Shown here: in pieces, positions 56,052 through 64,000 of the stretch | Position numbering within the stretch: position 1 is the first letter of the stretch | Layout of the letters: each line of letters opens with the position of its first letter | Assembly (NCBI GenBank): GCA_019925795.1 | Contig: CM034313.1 | Span: 24,540,932 to 24,604,931 of the forward strand | Direction of reading: 5' to 3' | Source of the DNA: Dendrobium chrysotoxum | Lineage: Eukaryota; Streptophyta; Magnoliopsida; Asparagales; Orchidaceae | DNA: 64,000 nt | Position numbers and translations under genes: made by a program | Notes under the pieces: generated by a model | What the model was told of the DNA's origin: nothing | Databases searched by the model: none | The model's input: the letters and a program-made list of their open reading frames with translations, nothing else

Positions 56052-56734
56052 GTATGTGAGTCCATCTCCTAGCTCTTGAACATGTTAACCATGGTTGCAT
56101 TATAAACAACCTGATACTGGTACTATCGTTGGTGCTAGAGCATCAAATGGTTATATCGAGAACACATACCTCACTTAAGTTTGTCAACCTCTACCCGAAT
56201 TGATCCCTAAAAATTGGATCCGATCCAACTATATCTTGGAGGCATGCCATTTGCTCTCTTAGCATCCTCAGATCTCAACATCGTTGCTGGTTGAGTTGGG
56301 TTCGCTGGCTAGATCCCTCTCCTTTCTCTATAAATCTAATTTTGAAGGATTGGATCTTAGATCTAGTTAGGGAAAAAGTAGTCAAAATTTTCTACTTTCT
56401 CAAGTTTCCTATAATGCCAATAATTCACACAACTCAAATTAAACTAGGATGCCTTAAGACTATAGATATTGACCCTGTAAGCATGTAGTAGATAGATTAA
56501 AAATATAATTTTCTCAAAATCAATAGTAAATTCTTTTAGATTTAATAGTTTAGGATTGCACTATCCTTTGTCACCCCACAAATGTTTCTGTTCGACATAA
56601 GCTTTATAGAAATAAACTAATGCCAAGCTTTAGACTCCTAAGTGAAGGGAGACACAATAATGTTTATAGTTTTATTCTCTCTCCTTTTTCACTGATCATT
56701 CAGGTCTCTCCAAGTTAAGAACCTCATGATTTCC
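56052..56734. other. Unassigned sequence right of the chromovirus
   Basis: No gene, LTR end or repeat is recognised. The stretch may be the 3' end region of the Athila remnant to its right, or a separate old fragment. Short open frames here have no known motif. Confidence 0.4.
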
Positions 56735-57189
56735 TCATTGTCTATGATAGAGGTATGAAATGTGAGGTACATCCCCATCAAATTGGTAGGTGGGGGTTTG
56801 GAAGACTTGATTGATTTTTATCAGAGTGAAAGGGGCCCATTTACCTTGAATGAAAACACATTCATTTTGGGGATTGTTCACTTTCATGAAATTTTTTTGT
56901 ACCATATAGGAATTATTAGGATAGGGTTTGATCACATGGAAATCCCAATTTTCTCTACAATTTGTACTTGAATTATCCCTTAAGGATTATCAAAGCCACG
57001 CTCATGGATTATATATTTACTAACTAGACTAATATACCACTCCTCTATAACTACACTAAAAAACTTCCTAGTCTTGTAAGAAGTAGACTCAGACCTCTTC
57101 CTATAAAGTGTAATCTTAGGGGATATTCTAATGATTTGGATGATAGAACAAGCATAGAGCACAAGCACTAGATGATTCAGAGAGCACAA
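56735..57189 (-). pseudogene. Accessory ORF fragment, 'putative plant transposon protein'-like (Athila)
   Basis: On the minus strand, across one stop and a frame change, the sequence reads SYKTRKFFSVVIEEWYISLV, IIHERGFDNP, VIKPYPNNSYMVQKNFMKVN and ECVFIQGKWAPFTLIKINQV, FQTPTYQFDGD. The order 'KF.S...EE.Y......I.ERGF ... V.GKWVPF....IN..F..P' agrees with the plant transposon-protein family, from memory of that family's pattern. It lies downstream of the Athila pol on the same strand, in the position of the env-like or extra ORF of that lineage. The C-terminus is not found. Confidence 0.62.
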
Positions 57190-57799
57190 GTGAATTTTAA
57201 CAAATAACTCTTTCCTTAATTAAAATGGGGCTAGCGCTTTGGTGCTCGCATTTGTAGCACTATCGCACTTGATTAAATAGATCAAAATGAGTACTAGTGC
57301 TATAATATTGGTATAAAAAAATGAATTTATAAGCTTTTTGACTATGGGACTATCACGGTGCTTGATATGTGGTGGTGTAGTAGTGATTGAAGCTACCATA
57401 ATCATGGCACTTCATCTACCCTATTTATTATTTTATAAGTATTACGATGCTGGATGCTGTACTCAATAGGATCTGAGCGACTTGATAGCTCAATGCTTCA
57501 AAGTTATGGTGCTCCAAGAGGTGATTTGGCACTTTAGTGCTAAGTTTCCTTACCATTGAAACTCAATTAAATTAAATATATATATTTTTAATTTTTGTCA
57601 TTCTTTCATGTCACTTCAAGACATCGCTGTGGTGATGGGCTAAAAATTCCAAATCATTTCCTTACACACTAGAATAAGCTAACATGCACACAACATCTAT
57701 AAGGAATAAATCAAACCTATCAAATGGGTTTCTAACCATAAACAAAATAAGATTTGTGCATAATCTCCTAATCAATAAAAATGATATAAATTGTGTTGC
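57190..57799 (-). other. Spacer between Athila pol and its accessory ORF
   Basis: About 600 bp without a supported gene. Repeated phrases such as tggtgctcgcatttgtag, ctatcacggtgcttgata and ttggcactttagtgcta suggest low-level internal repetition on the theme 'gcact/agtgc'. Nothing else is recognised. Confidence 0.4.
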
Positions 57800-60175
57800 C
57801 TCCCAAGTAGGGCTAAGTTTATAGTTTTTTTGTTAGTCTATGCCAAAATTCTATCTAAGATGAGCCAGCTCTACTAAACTTCTATGGCAATCCACTTCTA
57901 CTCCTAAATAGGGTTTCAATTTCTTACCATTAACCTTCAAAATTTGGGTGGCTTTATCATCCATGATATGAATAGCTGTATAAGGTTACACTTTGTTAAT
58001 AGTGAATGTACTTAACTACTTAAACTTAAGCTTCCCATGAAATAATTTTAACTTATAAATTATACAATAATACTTCTTGTCTTGGCTCAAATTCTTCTTT
58101 AATATGCTTACGATCAAGCAACTTTTTAATTAAACATTTATATAATTTGACATTCGCATAGGCATCTTTTTAAAATTCTTCCAGTTTATTCAATTATTTT
58201 TTGCTTTATCTTCAACATCATTAAGTTTGTAATTTAATTCCATTATTGCCCAGTAAGCTTTGTATTCTATCTCTAAAGGCAAGTGGCAAACTTTTCCATA
58301 TATCAACTTATCAGGAGACATTCTAATTGGAGTTTTATAATTAGTTCTATAATCCCAAAATGTATCATCCAATCTTAATGCCCAATATTTCCTATTTAGA
58401 CTTCTAAGTTTTTCTAAAATTCTTAAAATCTTTTGCTTACTTATTTCAGCTTGACAATTTGTTTGGGGATGATAACTAGTTGCTACCCTATGCTTAATTT
58501 CATACTTCAAAGTTAAATTTTACCTATCTTATTATAGAAATGACTCCCCCTTCACTTATGATGACTCTAAACACCCAAATCTTGAAAATATATTTTTCTT
58601 AAGAAATTTAATTACTACTTGAGAATCCATTTTTGGAGTGGCTATACATTATATACACTTGAAGGCATAGTTAACTACTATTAAAATATATTGACTTCCA
58701 AAAAATTGAACAAAATGATACGTGAAGTTTAATCCCCATAAATAAAAAATTTCAACTTCTAATATTTAATTAAGGGGCATTTTATATCTTTTAGAAATAT
58801 TGCCTACTCTCTGGCATCTTTCACATGTTTTTATATAATTATTTACATCCTTTAAAATTGTAGGCTAATAAAATTTTTATTGAAGGATCTTAGATGTAGT
58901 TTTAAACCCTTAAAAATGCCCTCCATACTCAGAATCATGACACTGACTAAGAATCAAATCCTTACACTTCCTAAATAGGGTAAGACTCGTCACAAAAATA
59001 GAATATGATATCATGCATAAATTTGTGCCTTTAGATGTAAGACATGTTAACAGGAATTACCTCACTCATAATGAAATTTAAAATGTCAGCATATCAAGGC
59101 ACACTCAATGAATGCAATGCAAATAGCTTCTCATTAGGAAAGAATTCACTTATGTCATTATCATTAATTTTAGAATCCTCCCTCTCTAACCTAGACAAAT
59201 GATCGACCACTTGATTTTTCACATATTTTATTTATTTAGAAAATTTTTTATTAAATTTCTTATAGTAACAATATCCATATAATTAATCTACATTTTTCAT
59301 CCTTCTTGTTTAACCAGTATTTGATCGCATAGTGATTAATAAAAATAATTACTTTGGTGCCAATTAAATAAGATTTAAATTTATCAAAAGCAAAGGCTAT
59401 CGCTTGTAGCTCTATTTCAATCTTAGTAAAATTAATTTCAGCATCATATAAAGTTATATTAGTGTAATTAATGACATGAAATTTTTATCAAGCCTTTGCC
59501 CTAAAACTACTCTTATGGCATAGTCACTAGCATCACACATTAATTAAAATTAAGAGACCATTGAGATGAAATGATGATAAGTATAATAACTAAGTAATTA
59601 TTAAGCTTCTCAAACACAGTTATGCAATTAGAGTTAAAATCAAACGATGCATGTTTTCTAGCAAAAGGCAATGTTGCTAAGTAATTTTAGAAAAATATTT
59701 AATAAAATGCTTATAAAATCTAACATGACCAAAAAATATATGAACTCCCTCAATAGATTTAGTAGGTGAAAAATTCTCAATCCCTTGGATCTTCACCTTA
59801 TCGACCTCCATACCCCTCTAAGAGATTTTGTGCCTAAGGACAATACCTTCCTTCACCATAAATTAGCATTTCTCCAATTAAGCACAAGGTTGGTTTCATC
59901 ACATTTGTTTAAGTATAACTCTAAATGATATAAACATATATAGAATGTCATCCAAAATACTATAAAATAATCCATGAAAATTTTAATGCCTTGCTTTATT
60001 ATATCCAAAAAAGATCAACATCATACATCATTGACATGTTATAGGTGTATTGCACAAACTAAAGGACATAACTCTAAACAAAATCCTATTAATTTAATTT
60101 TAACCTAATCTTCTAGGATTATGGGAATCTAGTAGTAATCAGAATAGCCATCTAAGAAATAGTAGAGAGGATGTT
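57800..60175 (-). pseudogene. Athila-lineage Ty3/Gypsy pol (RT to integrase), decayed
   Basis: RT starts abruptly at about 60175 (FLDGYSDYY), then EKCXFMVKEGIVLRHKIS-type sequence (FMVKEGIVLRHKIS, GMEVDKVKIQGIENFSP) near 59860-59750. RNase H: SYLIGTKVIIFINHYAIKYW and VVDHLSRLEREDSKIND (59390-59160). Integrase: LEVEIFYLWGLNFTYHFVQF, KFLKKNIFSRFG, then the open frame 58510-58190 with KHRVATSYHPQTNCQAEISK, RLDDTFWDYRTNYKTPIRM and LIYGKVCHLPLEIEYKAYWA, which are distinctive of Athila. The C-terminus to 57880 includes EEFEPRQEVLLYNL. The catalytic RT box is not found. Stops in every domain. Confidence 0.85.
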
Positions 60176-60800
60176 GATGGGGGTGTGGCGATTGGGATAT
60201 GCTATGTTTAGTTTATTTGAAATAGGTACAACCCTAATAAAAATATAAGTGCATGTGTCGATTAAGTAACAAAGTATGTGAGAAAGTGTTAATCCCACGA
60301 GGACATACTATGCTACACACAAATTTATCTAGTATCATTTACTCAAGCTATTTATTTATCATTTGGAATGAAATTAAGGAAAAGTTTTATTTCTAATGAG
60401 AAATGCATAAAACAGTAAATATATTAGCAATTAAAATATTTTGGACTATTGATAGTGAAATAATCTAAGTTCTGCTAAGTAGACTCTCTTATGTTAAGTA
60501 TGAATCAACGTTTATGCATCCCTAGATCTCTATTGAGCTTGTCGGAAAGTAAAAAAATTTTATAGCCTTCCTACGATTATTCTATCTCCGTAGACCCTAG
60601 AACACTATACAACCTATGTCTAGGCATCAAAACATTCCATTCAATTATCCTATTTATTTCAAGATATATTCATTGAGGTGATGCATCATACTAGATGTCA
60701 ATTTTATACATGACTATTGCATAAATTAAATAAAGAGCGAGAGATATTGAAATTAATAGTTCATACTTTAAATCATAAGAGTCTACATTAGGAATTACGT
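60176..60800. other. Unassigned fragment left of the last Copia element
   Basis: The Athila RT breaks off at about 60175 and different sequence begins (gttgatgggggtgtggcgat). It includes tgtcgattaagtaacaaagt and aatcccacgaggaca, a phrase that recurs in plant retroelement DNA, but I cannot name the source. No gene is supported. Confidence 0.45.
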
Positions 60801-60805
60801 AGCTA

Positions 60806-62659
60806 TGAAAGTTCAATGAAGGGTGTTAAACATTAATGAGGAGTCCTTAGGCACCCCAAGAGGGGGGGGGGGGGGGGGGGGGTTAAATTGCCATTTTAAA
60901 AAGTTTTCCCCTTAATGATTACTCTCTATAAATGATGTCAAACAAAAATACTAGCGGAAGAAAATATTAGAGATCAAAATGAAATTTATATTTTTATTTA
61001 AGCAAAAAGAAATATTTTTGTTACTTTTGATTTTCAAATTTTGTTTCTACTAATTCTTCCTCATAGAAACTAATCCACAGATATCACAAAATTTCTCATC
61101 ACATATTTCACAAGAATAATATGCATGAAATAAAATGTGAGAAATAAAAATACAAGTGAAAGAATGAGCACACCAGAAATTTTATGACGGTTCGATCAAA
61201 ACTTAACCTACATCCATTCCCCTAAGTCCTCCTCTCTGGGTATTGCGATAAGACATTTAGTGTCTCTCCTTCAGCCCCCATAATAAGGCAAAGAAGGCCT
61301 TACAAATCATTTCCACTAAACCCAGTGAAGCAGAGAACTAAAATCCTTTTTCACCCTCTTGGTGAAGGCAGAGAACCTCGAATCTATGCCACCCTCCTGG
61401 TGATTGTAGCATTCCTTGGAATTCTTTTTCACCCTTCTGGTGAAGGCAGAGAACCTCAAAGTTATGCCACCCTCTTGGTGATGGTAGTCTACCTTGGAAT
61501 CCTTTTTCATCTTCCTGGTAAAGGACGAGAACCTCAACCTTTGACCTTGAAGCTTCTCTCCCTAGAGTAACCCCAAAAACTCACCAATTCCTTGGAGGAA
61601 GCAAGGTGGAAACTAACTTGGAGAAATAGTGTGGAAACCCCTCACACTTCTTCTCCCTTACACTCAATCCCATCTTGTCCTTCTAAAAAGCACTAGATTT
61701 CTCTCCAAAGTTCTCCTTTAGAGTTCCTTCAATAGTTAAAAGAGTTTCTCCTTCAACTTTAAAATAAGTCGTTAAATTAGGCTAAAAAAAACTCTAAATT
61801 TTTAATTACATCGAATCTGATTGTACAATACGATATGGAATAGTATAATATGATTAGTTCAATATAGAATAATAGTACTGTATGATAGATAGAAGCCCGT
61901 ATGATCCGTTCAAATATTTGAACTAATCTTCCAGTACAATTTAAGTATTATACAATATGATTAGTTCAATCGAATCATCATTTCATCGAGGAGGATTGGT
62001 GGCGATTAACTATCATTTCCGTCTGGAATCAGTTCGTAATATACCAACAAGGGTATTGTACAGTACGATGTTCAATATCAATTAATCTAGATTCAATTGC
62101 TTAATTAGGGGATTAGATTAGGCAAAATTTAAATTAATTGTACAGTATGATAGGGATCATATAATACAATTAATATAAAATTTTGAACTTCAAAATATTG
62201 CCTAATTTATGATTGGCAGCAGGTTTCCTAATTTATATTAATCATCTAGTATAATCAGTATCATATACTATGATTAGATAAAAATTAGAAAACTTAACTT
62301 AATGATATAGTTAAACTCAATTTAACTATGATCATAAAGTATGATGGAGATCGTGCAATACAATTTGATAAAAAATTAATGTTTTAAATTTCCTCCCCTA
62401 TGTGTGTGTGCACGATCACTAAGCTGCTATACACCTTTTATAGGACTATTGACTCAAAAATATAAAATAAATAAATTAAATTACTAACTCTTATCAGATG
62501 ATAACACTCCTAGTCTACCTAGTCTTGAGTCAATTCTTTTATACGGTGTACGGCTTACCTGAAATGTTAGTCATAAATACTAACTGGAGAAGTATAGTAT
62601 GAAGCCAATAAAGTTTGTTATCATAAAAATAATTGAGCTCAAGATCCTGTATTGTAGCA
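60806..62659 (-). repeat. 3' LTR of the window-edge Copia element
   Basis: This 1854-bp LTR starts tgaaagttcaatgaagg and ends tattgtagca. It has a G21 run (60862-60882) followed by ttaaattg, hairpin repeats at 61330-61545 and a dyad region (61800-62370, for example gtattgtacagtacgatg near 62053). It is the same superfamily as the other Copia LTRs but a distinct subfamily. Confidence 0.9.
61330..61545 (-). repeat. Hairpin minisatellite of ~80 bp in the LTR leader
   Basis: Two to three units, each with two stem-loops. TTCACC / CTTCT / GGTGAA (around 61430-61446) is a perfect 6-bp stem; CCACC / CTCCT / GGTG and CCACC / CTCTT / GGTG alternate with it. In sense RNA the loops are AGAAG, AGGAG and AAGAG. 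Open frames on both strands here follow from the period and are not genes. Confidence 0.78.
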
Positions 62660-63036
62660 ATCTTCCCATTTTTAAGGATGGCAAACATTATTGGTTGACG
62701 AATTCAAATTAATTATATTTTCTTCTAAAACTCCCCCTCACTAAGTGATCTATTTAAAAATAGGGGTAATTTTTAATTTTTTTTATATTTATTTATTTTT
62801 ATTGATATTATAAATGCAACATAAAGCATAAAATGAAGGCAAAACAAGAGAGAGCACAAAACAAAATTAAACTAAAACCAATTGATTACACATTAATTAA
62901 CCAAACACACATTCTCCCCCTTTGGACATCACAAACAGGATGAACGAGTAAGCATAATAAGAAAAAAAAAGGATAATGAAAAGAAAATATAGATACAAAC
63001 TATAATAAACAACACACACTAAAAGTAGGAAGGTCC
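62660..63036 (-). other. PPT region and 3' untranslated part of the window-edge Copia element
   Basis: Next to the LTR the minus strand reads CTTAAAAATGGGAAGAT (62660-62676), a weakened polypurine tract preceded by GTTTGCCATC, as in the other elements. The rest to the accessory ORF stop is AT-rich with tctccccctttggacatcac near 62913. No gene seen. Confidence 0.7.
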
Positions 63037-63885
63037 CTAATAAGTTGGTGGTGGTGGAGGTGGTTGAAAGTATCGATGAAGGGATGAAAATTGCTCACCA
63101 AACCATGCCATATTAATCTTATTCTACTAATGTTTTCCCTTAACATAAGCATTAAAGCGAGTCTCCATCTGATCAAATCTTTGAATCAATGTTTCATACT
63201 GGGAAGGCTATTGCATAGGTGCTAGTGCAGGAGCTGGTGGAGCTCCAATTGCCTCCTCTTGCTCTGGATCTTCCACATAGCGATCATGGTAGTGACTATC
63301 ACTATGAAATATGTGGAAGGAGCTATTGGTGCAGTAGATTGGAAGGTGATCAAGTGGTGCAGGAAATTACAAATTATATTTGTCTTGAATAATATAGGCT
63401 ATGAGGTGACCTAATGCGAGTTTTGCTTGCACTTGTTTCTCATATCCCTAATGCTAGTTTGGTGTTTAATGTATCAGATAATCAAATCCGTGGCATTAAA
63501 TCAATTTTTTCCATGATGAAGTAGGTGACAAGGGATAAAAGATATATGATATTTACCCTATATCCAGCTTTTGGGACGTTTGAATTACGAAGGATATGCT
63601 AGATTATGCATATATCTTGGACAAGGATATAAACTAAAGGTAAATATCAGATGGTCCTGAATTAAAGGGAAATACTAGGGTAAGGAGAATTTGAAGTGTA
63701 GTGCCAACAAAGAGGTTTAGTACCTCAAATTTTAGATGGTCCCGATTGATAACTTCAGAAGGGGTTATCCAGTATCCTTATAGCAATGATATGTGTCTTT
63801 ATCAGTAGCTTCAATGAAATTGGGATCTACTGGTCGCCTTGAGGGAATTCACTAGTAGTGCCCAATATCATTTTCCTTCAGTCAT
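63037..63885 (-). pseudogene. Accessory ORF after pol, 'putative plant transposon protein'-like (second Copia copy)
   Basis: The minus strand carries a homologue of 49311-50360: SRRPVDPNFIEATDKDTYHC (63844-63785), then after a one-base frame change ITPSEVINRDHLKFEVLNLF and VGTTLQILLTLVFPFNS, and at the C-terminus EEAIGAPPAPALAPM, QYETLIQRFDQMETRFNAYV, NMAWFGEQFSSLHRYFQPPP and stop TAG at 63037-63039. A possible ATG is at 63885 but is out of frame with the conserved part because of indels. The middle third (63640-63350) is shorter and more damaged. No enzyme motif is seen. Confidence 0.75.
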
Positions 63886-63966
63886 TTGGATAATATGAGG
63901 ACTTAAGAGAGGAAGAAGGAAAGTAGTGTGATAAGAAGTGTGACTTTAGCATTTCAATTCCCTTCC

Positions 63967-64000
63967 TTTAAATAGACTTAAGCCAGATCATACTGTATGA
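63967..64000 (-). promoter_or_regulatory. Dyad and TATA-like box before the second accessory ORF
   Basis: In element sense the window edge reads a dyad (tcatacagtatgatc, 64000-63986), 11 bp, then TATTTAAA (63974-63967) and ggaagg. This matches the 49175-49210 arrangement in order and spacing, about 140 bp before the conserved SRRP codons in both. The rest of the cluster would be outside the window. Confidence 0.5.

Larger units (their letters stand above)
60806..64000 (-). mobile_element. SIRE/Maximus-like Copia element (minus strand), 3' part; continues beyond the window
   Basis: It has an LTR (60806-62659), a PPT region, and an accessory ORF homologous to the one at 49311-50360, with the dyad and TATA-like box at the very edge. 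Gag-pol should lie to the right of the window. The 5 bp left of it are agcta (60801-60805); the matching duplication is out of view. Confidence 0.87.

Noticed and set aside
1..64000. tRNA, rRNA, snoRNA or microRNA genes
   Set aside because: I looked for cloverleaf-type and known conserved blocks (A/B boxes, rRNA cores) and saw none that I could support; the hairpins found belong to repeats.

Overview
The window reads as repeat-filled intergenic DNA from a flowering plant with a large genome. It is AT-rich, has no intact cellular gene, rRNA or tRNA that I can see, and nearly all of it can be assigned to nested retrotransposons of plant lineages. These are Tat/Ogre-like, Athila and Del/Tekay-like Ty3/Gypsy elements, SIRE/Maximus-like Ty1/Copia elements, and two L1-type LINEs. 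Every coding region carries stops or frameshifts. Many stops are TAG or TGA where Gln or Arg is expected, which fits decay of methylated cytosines. The species cannot be named from sequence alone.

Layout. (1) 1-32570 is one Tat/Ogre-like element on the minus strand. Its 3' LTR is 1-6656 (about 259 bp lie left of the window), its internal region is 6657-15935, and its 5' LTR is 15936-32570. Without inserts the LTR is about 7.2 kb, which is very long. The internal region has a PBS, a possible gag remnant, RT, RNase H, a second (archaeal-type) RNase H, integrase, a hairpin-bearing tandem repeat, and an antisense, intron-containing plant-mobile-domain (PMD) gene. A LINE (19089-28540, 13-bp target duplication) lies in the 5' LTR, and a Copia solo LTR (21812-23692, duplication aaata) lies in that LINE. 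(2) 33003-56051 is a Del-like chromovirus reduced to LTRs plus a gag remnant. It is split by a plus-strand Copia element (34430-55243, duplication tatta). That element's pol is split by a minus-strand Copia element (37466-47287, duplication agcta), and its right LTR is split by a 5'-truncated LINE (52101-54854). (3) About 56700-60175 is a decayed Athila pol on the minus strand with a downstream accessory ORF. (4) 60806-64000 is the 3' part of another minus-strand Copia element that runs out of the window.

Insertion order is readable from the nesting: chromovirus, then plus-strand Copia, then minus-strand Copia and LINE in either order; separately, Tat element, then LINE, then Copia element later reduced to a solo LTR.

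The most interesting signals are in the Copia elements. Two of them carry an extra ORF after pol, related in pattern to the 'putative plant transposon protein' family. In both copies this ORF follows the same arrangement seen in the LTR promoters: a perfect or near-perfect dyad with core GTAC-A-GTAC, a TATTTAA-like box 12-14 bp later, then a leader. The transcribed LTR leaders also contain tandem minihairpins with a loop AGGAG, whose stems differ between subfamilies yet still pair. The Athila remnant carries a domain of the same accessory family, and the Tat element carries a PMD gene instead, so all three lineages here carry non-gag-pol cargo.
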